This document shows positions 39,400 through 51,706 of a DNA stretch of 64,000 bases, in pieces. This DNA is from Anas platyrhynchos (taxonomy: Eukaryota > Chordata > Aves > Anseriformes > Anatidae). The notes under the pieces are model-generated. The model was not told where the DNA came from. It was given only the letters and a program-made list of their open reading frames with translations, and did no database searches. Each line of letters begins with the position of its first letter. Position 1 is the stretch's first letter. The position numbers and the translations under genes are program-made. The stretch spans positions 27,215,001 through 27,279,000 of the forward strand of contig NC_092589.1 in NCBI RefSeq assembly GCF_047663525.1, read 5' to 3'.

Positions 39400-40910
39400 A
39401 AACAGAATGGATGTGAACACTGTGGACACAGAAGAAGGATGCTTGAGTGCTTGCTGTACACAAGTGAGGTCAGTTTTGCTCCCAGTAGTGCTGACCTGAC
39501 AGGTGAGTTCCTGAATACAGATTTTCACAAGGTAGCATTGGAGACCAGAGGCTCTCTCCTGTGGCATGCACTTTGCATAACAGCTGCTTTAACACATCCG
39601 CATGCTGAACACATGCTTCAGACGTCACAAAAAGTGCCACCTCTGTACCACCAATATTGTCCTGGCCAGTGATGTTAATACTAGGCCCTTTGAGAAAGCT
39701 AGATGTCTGTTTGTGTTAAGACAAAATCTCCAAGATATGGATGAGGAAGATTACAAAAAAATAGAAGATAATACCAATGTAGACAGCCGATGCTGATTCA
39801 GCTGCAACATACAACAATTTTCAGTCCTTCTTTCAAGAATGCTAATCTTTATCTTGGCAGGCTGATATACAAAACCACAATCACAGGATACACAAATGAC
39901 TCATCCCGGAGGGCTCTGCTTCTTCAGTGCCAATGCAATACTCTGCCTAAAACACATAAATGCAGAATATCGCTGAAGAGTCAGCAAAGGCTGGGACAGG
40001 TATCCTCTGCTGTATGCTCTACTGCTCTCACAACAGACTTCCATGACCCTGTGTATAGTGTGACAGTTTTTAGTTCTGCTCATAGGACTGTAAGAGAAAG
40101 AGTGCAACTCAGTCACATATGGAGGCTGTCATTTCTATAAAATGGCCAGAATCAAAGTGTGCACCTTCAGGGAGAGACCCATTCTGAAAGGAGATGCTAA
40201 GAGAATTCCATTCCTTATCTTCACCCTGATCTACAACAAACACAAGAAACAACCTGCATTTTTAAACTTAATATTTAATTAATTTACAGTGAAAGAGGTA
40301 CATTTTTGCTTCATTTCTTTCATTTTTTTTCCTTTTTATTTTTTCTACTTTTATTACTAAAATAGGAGGAAGGATGGTCATGATTGTTGTCACAGGCTGT
40401 AATTCAGGAGATCAGTGCAAAGTTTTCCTTTGTAGCTTTAGTCTGTGTTCACCTTAGGAAAGACAGGATGACATTCTTCCTTAGCCTACAGGACTGTAAG
40501 AACTTCTAAGATACAGAAAATGGTTTCAAGATCTCTGCCCACAAACACAAATCTTTAATGTGGCAAGGCCCTTGATTTTACAAGCAAATTTTTCACAAAC
40601 AAACCACTTTGGTCTGACAAGAAAGGCCTCTAATGCAGAAATGAAAGGCAGAAATGTGCATATTAGTGATTGGAGGGAAAGGGCAAGCGTGTAATTCTTC
40701 CACTGTGGACCAGATGTTCCAGGTCTGTGGAACCATCTGTGTGCTTCTACCACAGAAATCAGTGTCAGGGATGATGAAGACAGCCCAGGTTGTGATCAAC
40801 GCTGGGGAAATGTTGTTTGTACACAGGATCTATCCAGAAAGCTCTTTGGAGACAACACAGTAAATTATCATTGCCTGTTGTTAATCTGATCAGTCAAACC
40901 AAGACCTCCC

Positions 40911-40968
40911 ATGTGTAGGGGGACATGTCTCCATGGAAATGCATCATGGTGTCCTCTTCCCTACACAT
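40911..40968. repeat. imperfect stem-loop with 10-bp terminal arms
   Basis: ATGTGTAGGG at 40911-40920 pairs perfectly with CCCTACACAT at 40959-40968. Inner pairs GGACA/TGTCC and CCATG/CATGG continue the stem across asymmetric bulges. About 58 bases in all. Confidence 0.7.
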
Positions 40969-41101
40969 TATCCATCCTTCATGCCTAGAAGAAGGCTGAA
41001 TATAGGTTAGTGATCTAACTTCCCTTTATGCCCTTGCTACAATTTTCCTGAGAGCCATTGCCCTCCAAGGTTTGGCTCACAGACCTATATTGAAACATAC
41101 A

Positions 41102-41141
41102 TTACATGCAACTGCTGGCATCAAGCAGCAGTTGCATGTAA
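41102..41141. repeat. perfect inverted repeat, 16-bp arms, 8-base loop
   Basis: TTACATGCAACTGCTG (41102-41117) is followed by loop GCATCAAG and then by its exact reverse complement (41126-41141). No arm mismatch. Either strand would fold into a 40-nt hairpin if transcribed. Confidence 0.9.
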
Positions 41142-44100
41142 AAGGTGAATCTTGTGAATAAGGCTTAACCGCCACCAATATGAAATTTAGGGAATAGATC
41201 ACTGCACACCCTCCTATATTAAACAAACATTTCAATCACAATTTATTTTTTTTTTTAAATACTGTCTGTAATATTCCTCTATTGTTGGTTCAATTGTTTC
41301 TTGACTAGGTCTTTGAATTGTTCTTTCAACAGACCTGCAAAAGCTCAGAAGCATCTGTGATATATAAAAAAAAAATCAGATTTCAAATCTCATGATTGGA
41401 TCACATTTGGGGTATCTAGGTCTAGTTACATTTCCAGCAGAAAATTTGACTAAATGAGTGAACAATATACATATAAACAAACATCATTTAGTTATAAGTA
41501 AATAATATATATAAGTAAATAACTTAACTTGCTTGGGATAAGCATCCAGTGGCATACTGATTGGCACATGGCTCACCTATCAGATGCCATTTTGAGGTCA
41601 TGGTCATGTAAATACAAAAAAAGATGATTCCCAAATACATTACAGAAATTAACATGGGAAGGTGAAGCAGAAAGGGCTTCAGTCTGTAACAGCCCTGCTC
41701 GTCAGAAAGCAGCCAGCCCTGAGAGCGAGTGCTGGCTGCCTCAAGCTGTTGGAAACTTCGGAGAAGGCAGGCTGCGGCAGGAAATAAAAAAGCACATTGA
41801 ATAAATCACTTGATGCTCTGATTAAGAGGCATGGGACTGTATATCATGTGACAGCTAAAGCTGTAAGCTCCAGCCTCAAATATATTATTTGGTACATGAA
41901 TGGTTTGAATGGGCAGATGGTATTCATGAGCAGGATTACTATTTCTGGCAAAACAGGTCAAACCAAGTCACTTAGAAACGGAATTAAAATTTAAAGATCA
42001 TTATCTCTGAAGGTGTGCGATTTTTATAAACAGAGGTAATGAATTGGGCTCAAGCTCATTATAATCGCACCATTTGCAACAAGAACTCATCCTGTGTAAC
42101 AGAGAAATGCTTTGCCTTTGTTCCCTTTCTGTCAGCTAATTACCCATGCATTTTCCAGCATGACATTTGTCTCCAAATAAGAAGGGGTCGGCACTGACCA
42201 GAAGCATTCATTTCCCTAAACTACCCAAGAAGGTCAGAGGCTGAGTGACAGTGAAGTGAATAAAAAAGCAAGTGCTACTAGTAAAGCACGGCTCGCATAC
42301 GGCAGCGCCTGCCTTTCTGAGAAGCACAAGGTCTGACTCTGCATTGGTGTTTGTGGTAGCCCACACCCCAATGGCCGTCCAGCCTGCCACCCGAGGCAGG
42401 GCCTGCAGCAGGCTGCATGGGCAGCTCAGGGAGGAGAGGCTGCCCCAGGAGGGTGGGAACCATAACAATCAACCCTATGGCAGAGGTGTAGGGCTGGCTT
42501 AGGGCCCACACTGCTTCCCTCACGGCAACAAGGGGAAAAGGTTGCTGCCCCAGTTGTTGGCTGGTTAGGAGCAGAGGTTCCAGTGGCCCCTCAAAAAAAC
42601 TCATCTCCTGGCATGGAGGGAGGGGAAGTGGCTGAGAGCCAGGCAGCTGCCTACAGGGGAGGGACGACAAGTCTGTGCACTGCTCCTGAGAAGGACTGAA
42701 GGATGCTCTGGGAATGGTCTCAGGGAAGGAGGGGTCCTTCTGCCTTTTCTATGTGAGCATCAGCCCTTTGGGACAATCACTCATGGAGACATTCCCAGCG
42801 TTTTTCTTTGCCATAAGGCCCCCAAACTCCAGCACGTTAGCAAGAATATCGTAACCAGGAAAATTAGGAACCCTCTTTTTTCCTCACTGTACTGCTCAGC
42901 ACTGGCTCATTCCTGGGAGAGTCTCCAAATTGCTTCAGTGCTGGATGACATTAGGCTCCCAAGGCAAGCCTGGGGAGTCTCACCTGAGCCTGAGTCTTGC
43001 CCCAGAAGCCTGGAGATGTTGCCCCAAAAGCAGTGCTCCAACAGGCTGGGCCAGCCGGGGCTGCTGGAAGAGGCAGGCAACTCCCTCGCCCCTGGGCTGG
43101 GAAGGCAACAGCTTCATAAACCCGAGCAGAAAGAGGCCACCAGTCTGAGACAGCTCTGCTTGCTGGTGAGAAACAGGGTGGCTTGTCCTACTCCTCCCAT
43201 GCCACTGCTGCATCACCAGACCCAGGAGCATGAGGAGATGGTGCCTGCGGCCATCACCCAGCTTGGGCAAGAGATCCAGGAGATCCTTGCTCCACTGGCT
43301 AGCGAGGCATAGGATGGAGAAGCGTGGAGCTGCGGGAGAGCTGCAGTGTGGGAAAAGGAGGGGGAAGACTCAGGGGAGTAGTCACAGAAATGGCTGCTGT
43401 GTGAAGAAGGTGCTCATAACCCAACAGCTCTTATATATACACCTGTGAGCTCTGATTTCAGCTGGGCCTTCAGACAGTGTCTCCAACAGTCAAAATCACA
43501 AATTTATTACCTCCATGTGGGAGGGGGGACACTGCCGTCCACACATAGGGATGTTTAAGCAACACAAAAAGGGTTCAGATTGGAAAGGGACCTTTGTGTG
43601 GTGGCAGTGCAGAAACTCCTAACAGCCTTTGCTCCAAGGGCCTTGCACTGCACATATATCCACTGGTAAAAAGAAGGGGGAGTGAGGAGGCAAGAAAACA
43701 TTACAGTTTTCTTGGGGCAGGAAAGGAAGAGCTGTGGGAAACAAAGGCAAACCGCAATGGCAAACCACAGGAGAAGAACAAATGGAAGAAGAGACAAGTG
43801 AAGCTGGCTGGAAGTGAAGGGACAGGGTTGAATGGATAGTAAAGAGTTTGTCTTGCTGGTCAATCTGCAGAGGAGGTGACCAGGGATGCAGATCCCATGC
43901 AAGGACGTCAGCTGGCTTCCCTCCAGCTGCTCCAGCTTAAATGCAGTCCCTGCAGCAGCCAGCTCTGCTGCGGGTGCCAGAGAGACAGAGGCTGCTAGGT
44001 GCAGAGCAGATGTCAATCAGCATGACCCTGAAGAGCAAGATTGTATTAGATCAGTATCACACAAATTACTGTGCCAGAAGGTGCAAGCAACAACATATTT

Positions 44101-44595
44101 CGACCAATTGTTATATACATATAAAGATATAGGTCAGCCGACAAAGCAGAGATACAGTTCATTCTGCGGTGATTTTTTTCTGGGCCTGACCCTTCTGCAA
44201 CTAATCAAAGTGTGATGCATGTTTTGTCTGCTCGTGCCCACAAACGAATTTAAGACGTGTGATTTTAACACTTGTTACGATTATGAGAAACACCAAACGG
44301 AAGCTTTTGGAAAGTAAAGCTGCATGCTTAACCACAAGACACACACAGCATAAAGTAGCGCCTCCAGTGTGCCTCATTTGGCCCCACAGATGGCAAGGCC
44401 TGGCGGAGGCACTCAGTTCTCCTCTCACCAGCACCCACCTGCACCCACCTTGTCCTCTGCACTGTCTTTCAGCAGCTGCAGCAAAACCTGGCAGCTCTGG
44501 TGACATGCAGCGTGTTGGATGGCCATTGGATGGCCAGTGGCAGCTCTTCACACTTCAGCTAAAGGACATTTATTGATTCTGTGTCTCTTGTGTTT

Positions 44596-44642
<47 letters not shown>

Positions 44643-46035
44643 GGCTGAAGAATGAGATACAGAGAGCAGGAACTGCCAGAGGGAAACTGGTGACATCCCT
44701 GTCTGGCTCCTGGGAATCCGGCCTGTAAGCAAATATATAAGGACCTGAATCAAAGTGCCCTCATTTGGAGTTGTAAACAGGATTTAAATGCTGCATAAGC
44801 CTTGTGACTTCTCTTTTGAGTTCTACCATCCATAATTCATTATTTGTTGCATGTGACTCATCGGTTAAATCATATGCATTTTTCTGTGCTACGCACTTGC
44901 CTGCTAGTGAGCTTATCTAAGACTTGTGTATGAAAAAAACCTCCCTGAAATGTGAGTAAAAAGAAACCCTTTTTGCAAATGTGCATAGAAAATGAAAGGA
45001 AAACGGAAGTAGACCCAGTGTAAGTGAAGACAGATCTTGAATGGGTAGAAGATTTGAAAATTATTTATTTTGTTTTTTATTCAAGTCAAGCTGAGCCAAT
45101 TTACCCGGAGAGATATGAGGCACATCAGATACAAAGGCCATGTCAGGTAGGGACAAACTTCTCTTTTATCATGTTATGTGGTCAGTTGCTGCGCTGTAAT
45201 TTGAACTGTAGATCAAGTAAACATAGCAAAGACACAAAGCGTTAGCCAGGCTCCAGTGAGCGCAGATCCTGAGAGTCAGTTTCCAAACTTTCCTGTTTGT
45301 GGTATCAGATATCGTAAGCCTTACATCCATTCTTGTGGAAGGATTCAGTTTTCTAAAGGGAACCTAAGAATGTCAGGGATCATTTACATTATGTAGGTAA
45401 TAAGGTCTGCTTGCTCTCTTTGCCTCTTTCCCCCTTTAGCAGATTTTATTTATAAGTTCTTGTTGGTCACTTTTGCCAGTACATTTACCTGACAGCCCAC
45501 AGCAAAGGAGCAGTATGTGCTGGTTTTGGCCCCAGCCTTTCAGAGGGATTCAGAATAACTCGAGCTGCACAGACGCTACACAGGTGCATCCTCTTTCAGA
45601 CTGAGGTGTCGTCACCAGATATTAACACTGAAGTGGTTCAGAGAGGCCTTAGTATAAAGAAGCACCAGGTTCCATTCAGCAGTGTGGCTGGCATGCAAAT
45701 GAAAGATAAATAAATGACAACGTGTTAGAGTTTCAGCTTGCAGAGAGTCAAGTAACTCTCAGAAAGTATTTGGCACTTTCCGTTTCAGGTAATTTCCACG
45801 GAAGCTGAGAGATTTCAGTGCTGCTCCATCACTTTGTAATGGTGAGCTCTGGCCATGCAGCCAGTGGCTTTTCTGTGGCAGATAAATAGAGGCCTTGGCA
45901 CTCCAGCCTCTGAAACATTGCTGATTAATTCCAAGGCCTTCTCTGTTTTGTTTGAGGATTAAATTCTCATTTTCAAGAATAAATCTCCTAATGAAAACCT
46001 CTTTTTCTCCATCTCCATGGTGCAGCCCTATATGT
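41142..46035. other. intergenic DNA, third segment
   Basis: Unique DNA. 41.8-42.1 kb is AT-rich and enhancer-like in texture. 42.3-43.35 kb is moderately GC-rich, with overlapping open frames on both strands but no recognisable product. A T41 run lies at 44598-44638. Confidence 0.55.
44598..44638 (+). repeat. T41 homopolymer
   Basis: Uninterrupted run of 41 T. No retrocopy signature is visible in the flanks. Confidence 0.9.
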
Positions 46036-46069
46036 ATATAGGCTAACCCCTATAGGGGTTAGCCTATAT
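46036..46069. repeat. perfect 34-bp palindrome
   Basis: Left half ATATAGGCTAACCCC, centre TATA, right half GGGGTTAGCCTATAT: an exact inverted repeat with no spacer. The base pairs just outside do not match, so the symmetry ends sharply at 34 bp. Confidence 0.95.
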
Positions 46070-49000
46070 GGCTAGTGTATGCTATAGAGATTACTAACAG
46101 GGCAAAGGTCATAAATATAGTGGCATCTGCTACACACACAGAGGAAAAAGTTCCACTTATTGTCCCTGTTTTTAATATCTGTACTGATTTATGCTAGCTG
46201 GCCAGGTTCATTGAGCAGAGGTGCGTTTATCAAAGCTGATGTGTTTATTTAAGTGAATATTTACATACGCACTTCCATAGCAGCTGTGTGCATGACAGAC
46301 TCAGTATAATCAGACTAACAGACCAAACAGAGCATAATACGAGGCAAAAATAATTCGCCATGCTGTGCTGTCCTGCCATCACAGGACTCCTATCATGTTC
46401 TTTAGTCACTTTGATAGTCTTCACACACAAGTAGCTTACCAAAAGGTTGGCACTTTTATGTCAGTTGTTCTCAAAGTGCTTATGTCTGTACACCTCTCTC
46501 AGGCTTGGGCTCTCTAAGCAGAACTTGCTGTGGTGCCAGCAGGTCCCTGGGGCCATGCAAAGCCTCCAGCATGTTCTGTGGGATGGTCATCCACCTGCAC
46601 AGGAGTCACCATCAGGTCTGGGCTCACCTGTGGAAGAAGTGGGCTGGCAGGTCAGCCTCTGGTTAGGACACTCCTTTCCCCTGCACTGTGACAAAGTTGT
46701 AGCACTGGCCATGTGCTACGCTTCAGGATGAGTTGCTTGAGATTTCACATCCCCTAAATGCAATTGCATAGATGGGAGAAGCCAGTCACCAAGCAGTAGC
46801 ACAGCTCAAGGGAGATAGATTTAACAGCGCCCAGTGGAGGTGCCTTATTAAACTGATACAAACTTAATAAACAGAAGAGCTGCTAATTATCTAAAGGAGT
46901 TAAGCAATGAAAAGTGGCAGAAAGCCAAGCAACAAGACCGAGTCTTCTTAATGCAAAGGGAAGCTATCCAGCAAATCTGCAGTTCATAATATGAGAGAGA
47001 AGAAGAGACGGATACCCTTAAAGATGATGATTTGCATGTTATTACTAATCCTTTCATGATTTTTTTATTGAAGCTATTTATATAAATCCAGTAGATGGAG
47101 GATGGTCACAGAAGTCATGTTGTTTTAAAAACGTACTTGGGAAGTCAAGTGATCCTCCTTCAGAATTAAAAAGAAAAGAAAAAAAAAGGCTCTGAAAGTA
47201 TTTAAAAAATGGAATTGTGAACTACTTTCCTTTAGCCTGCCATACTCCATGATTTCTGTATGAGGAGAACAAGCAAATTGTTCCAGGAAAGGGAGAAGAC
47301 ACTGTAGGAGATGACCATTGCTCACCTGCTTGCGTCTCTGGCTCCTGGGAGCCCAAAGCACTGGGGTGAGCTGCTGCCCGGCCTGGAGATGTGAAGGCCC
47401 CCGGGGACCAGTCCACCAGCAGCCCGCAGACTAGCACCGAGACAGGAGCCAGCGGCTGCCCTTCCCCTCCTGCAGAAGAGGGCATACACAGGGGTTCAGC
47501 GGTCTCTCAGACCTCAAGCCTGCCAAGATGGGACCTGTATTAGCACAAACACTGCTACCACGCACAGACTGACAGGGCCAGCACAAGCACAGCACACACT
47601 GTGGCTGGCTCTGAGAAGCTGACCGCCTTACTGCTGCAAAGGCAGGGGACAAAGCGGGCATTAATATGCAGCCACCAGCACCTATGCAGTGACCATAACC
47701 AAAGCAGCCATCTTCTTCAGAGGTGAGGCTGAAATGGAGATAATTACCACACCGTAGGGCCACATCCTAGTGCAAACCAGTTCTTTTCTTGGCCTGTTGT
47801 CAATAGATTCAGTGTTTGCATAACAGAAGTGTCTGGTCAACACAGCCCCATGCAGACCCAGGTGTCCCAGAGTCCAGGGCTCTCTAGCACATGCTGTTAC
47901 TGCCACCACAAGAGTTGGGCAGGCAAGGAAGAAATCAAACCTGCCACATCCAAAGTGAATTTTGTCCTTATATAATACCATTTTTGGAAGGAGTCACTCC
48001 AAGCGATGCTGCCTTGCCTGTGTCACTTGTGTGGTGGGTCAGGAGGCCTCGCACGCTGCTTGTGGCACCCTGCCCACTCCTGCCTGTGTGCGCATATGGC
48101 ATCACACATCACTTTACAAGTTGCTCCAACTGTGCTCTCAGTGAAATATATCATTAACAATTTTCCCAGTCTTGTTACCGACTTGGTTAACCATTAATAG
48201 GATCCCTCTTTACAAAGTCCTCACAGAGACCATGAAGCGCATTTGAGCATGAGGTGACATTCTTCCCCTCAGTAAACCAGGCTCTGCGCTTCAAGGATGC
48301 GGGTGATCAGCTGCAGACTATGAAAATACTTTTCCATTTGCACACACAAACTAGAAATACATAACTTACTTCTTTATGCAAAACTACAAGAGGCCTTGGG
48401 CAGCTCTTTTGTACCCTGACATAAACTCTGTGAGGAATGAGGAGCTTTGCGTGGTGTTTTTATGAACTATGTTTGTGCTTCTCCAGCTTGCAATGTGCTG
48501 CTGGCAAGGGAGAGGCAGCAAAGTAGTTAATCACTAGCCTTTACTGAAGAAAATGAACTGTGGGCAAACAGTACATGGGGCAGGTCGGTATGAAATGGCC
48601 TGCCAGGAGCTGAATGGGCTCTTTTCCTGAGAGAAAAACACTCTTTTCTGGTGAAGACAACAGAAGGTCCACTAGCTGAGGAGTAATTTCAGAAGTTAAA
48701 ATTTTGAAAGGCCAAAGCGTAGGAGGCAAGGATGCTTACCAGGAGGCACGCAGAGGGACAGAAAACAGCAGGATGGATCTGGGAAAAGCAAAGCATGCTG
48801 CATGGCTGCTCCTGCAGCTTTAGACAATCTGAATTTTGCCCTGGCCCTCTAATCAAAGGGCACTGCCAGCTATGTTCAGGGACATAACAAATGCTGGCTT
48901 GTTGTGAAGAGGGAGCTGCATCACTACAATTATTTCTGATAGCACTGCTTGCCCAGAAGGTAAGTGCCTTAAAAACAGACTCCTTGGCATGTCCCCAGCA

Positions 49001-51652
49001 ATGAGTAAGAGCTTGACTCACAGACCTGGTCTGGAAGGATCTGTTGGACCTACCCTATAAAGAAGGTACTTTGTCTCTTGCTTTAGGGTTTAATTGGAGA
49101 GACTGTAAACAGGCTGGGATCTTGAGAAGAAACTGCAACAACTTCTGCCCCGAGAAGGAGCTCAGCACAAAAGTCTTCTTCCTCCCTTCCTCCTCCTCTG
49201 CCCCTGTGCCACCAAGCCCCTGGGCCTGGGGAAGGTCCTGGGGGCAGGAGGGGTACCAGGGCCGAGGGAGGGATGCGGAGAGGAAGGAAGGCCTCTGGCA
49301 GGTGTTGCAACCGCCTAGTCACAACATGCAACTTCGGGTGCTGAGAAATGTCCAAACACTTGGGTAAATGCACAAACACAGTGTGGGGCACGGGGAAATC
49401 GCTTCTTCCTCCAGCTGCCATACACCAAGGTCGTGCAGAACTGGTGTGAGAAAGACTTGACTTTTCAGCTGCGGGCTCCATGCCAAGCCCAAAGCGAGAC
49501 ACCACCATACAACAATTAATAATTTGGAAACTGAAATTATCCCTTCAAGAGAGCTCTCGCCCTGTGTGAGTGGCCTGCCCTCGGCAGGAGGTGTCACCCC
49601 CGTTTCCTGCCCTTGCACCACCAGAGGCCTGCGCGCCCGGCACCCTGAGGCCTGGTGGAAAGTGCCAAGCAAGACCCCGTGTGCTTTCAGTATAATGGGT
49701 GTTGAAGCTATATTTACGACTTGCTCTGGAAAAAAAAAAATAGTAAAAAGAAAAGAAAGCAACCAACAGTGAGGTTTCACGGGTAGTAAAATGAGCAGAT
49801 GCAATTAAAAATACATACTGAACCTAGAGAGAAAGCTGGCGCCTCTTTCATATGGTGTGTCTTCCTAGCCATAACACTGAGCAGGTATTTAGCATTCAGA
49901 ACAGAAAAGAATAAATAAGGTTAGAGGCAAAAAAGCCACAAAGATCCATTTTACATCTAGAAGACGCAGGCAATAAAGCCGTGACTCACCCTTAACAAAT
50001 CCATCTGCTATTTTGTGACTAATGTATTAAATTATATAATTCACTCATGTCCTTCTCTCAGGTTTTCACTAAAGGCCATTTGCTGAATTACAGTTAGAGA
50101 TAGCAAAATGAAGTGAAAAAGCAGAGCCTTTTAGAGAAAGGGAAGCAATCAGCACTAATGGATTTATTGTGCAAAAGCCTATGTGGTTGAAAAACCACGC
50201 ACGTACACACACATCTGGCTGCTTCGGCTGTTGGCGGAGTCGTAATATAGCTTGCTGGTGCCAAACAAAAATCCATATTAATACAATTCTTTATTTATCC
50301 ATTATTATAATGTAGATGTCAAGATATTAACCACAAACGTAGCAACAACAGAAAACAAACAGCTAGGTTTTCCAAGAGAAAGTTAAATTTAAATGTAGGT
50401 TAACCAAAGTCCACACTAAACAACTTGGCTAACAGACTGGCAAGGCTTACCTACTGTGTCACAGAGGAACCATTCCAACATTTGCAATGGCAACAGTGGG
50501 GACATCGCTTCCAAAAGAAAGGAAAAGCTCTATCCCTCTCTGACCCAGAACTCTGGCCCCTGCACACTGGTCAGAAGCATGTGTATCTTTGTTAGTACAC
50601 ATAATCGGCACTGTCATACCAAGAGCATGCTTCAAGAAAATATAACTTTAGCAGTAGAGCTCAGGATATGTAAGTACCAAATCTTTACCTAAAAGACTAT
50701 AAAAAGAAAAGTTTTGAGGAGAATAAGTCGATAAAAACTGACAGATAGGCTTGCCTTTTGTAAATAAGCTAAATCTGTGTCTAGCAACACACCTGAGCCA
50801 AGCCGATCATGCCTGAAGTGACACATTTAGGAAAACATTTGCTTAGGGCCTGCAAGAAAGAGGAACCATTAAGCTGAACTCTGGGTGCACTACACAAATG
50901 TTGGGATGTGATACCAGTGCTTGGAATTATTTAGCTTCCCTTCACCTGTCCTTTCCAGTACTTTTCATGCTCTAAAGCTGTCTTCTTAGCCACACTATCA
51001 TTAGTTTCATAATATTGGATTATCTTTCATAAAAGCCCAGCTCTTGCATTCATGTGGTCAATGAAGAAACTCCACTTCCCTTTTGAAAATTACTCATATC
51101 CTCAGAGTTGCACATCAAAGCATGGAAAATGAAAGCCCTAAAGTCTCAGAAAACAGAAAGCTAAAAGAGAAATGAATATTAAGTATTTACAGAAACACTG
51201 TTTTTAAGCAAATGTCTTTTTTTTTTATTTTTTATTTATAGGGAGACTGATTCCTGGTTTGCCGGGCCCTGCTATTTATGTAGAGAGAAGCTTTAAGGAG
51301 TCTTCCTCCCTCCAGTAAATGGGAGCTAAATGATCCTCTGTATTCTGAGGCTTGCTGACATTACACACAATACAGCAGGAATTTTCCACAAGAAAGATAG
51401 CTGATGACACATATCCATTTTCTAAAAGATGAGAATTTACCATAAATATACATTTCCTTAGAAGCTGCAAAGTCTTGAAGATATTAAGTTCATTTACATT
51501 TCAAATTGTTAAATATTTGGTTGTGCTTTCAAAATATGCAAGATTTTTTCTCTGAAATTCTTTTTCCTACTCACTAGTACTGGTTGGCAGAGATTATCAG
51601 AGAAAAGCTTTGAGAAGATTTCAACCTCTGATTATTGCTTTGTAAATAAAAC

Positions 51653-51706
51653 ATTATATTTATAACAATGGGTTATATTGTTATTATATTTATAACTATT
51701 ATATTT
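51653..51706 (+). repeat. AT-rich 30-bp-period direct repeat
   Basis: ATTATATTTATAAC occurs at 51653-51666 and again at 51683-51696, with a partial third copy following. Confidence 0.75.

Larger units (their letters stand above)
33001..40900. other. intergenic DNA, second segment
   Basis: Unique sequence with an AAT-rich microsatellite (34431-34472), a T30 run (36689-36718), a 15-bp tandem duplication (37354-37383) and a 21-bp tandem repeat (39341-39399). A 103-codon minus-strand frame at 33208-33519 shows no family resemblance that I recognise. Confidence 0.6.

Noticed and set aside
42278-43312. Cluster of 70-130 codon frames on both strands
   Set aside because: Open in several frames and both strands at once, as expected from composition; no family recognised.
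44598-44638. T41 run as the poly-A tail of a minus-strand processed retrocopy
   Set aside because: The sequence following it has no reverse-complement AATAAA near the tail, no coding match and no target-site duplication.
49083-49804. Long overlapping minus-strand frames (141 and 161 codons)
   Set aside because: Locally GC-rich DNA, two different frames open at once, no domain or splice context.
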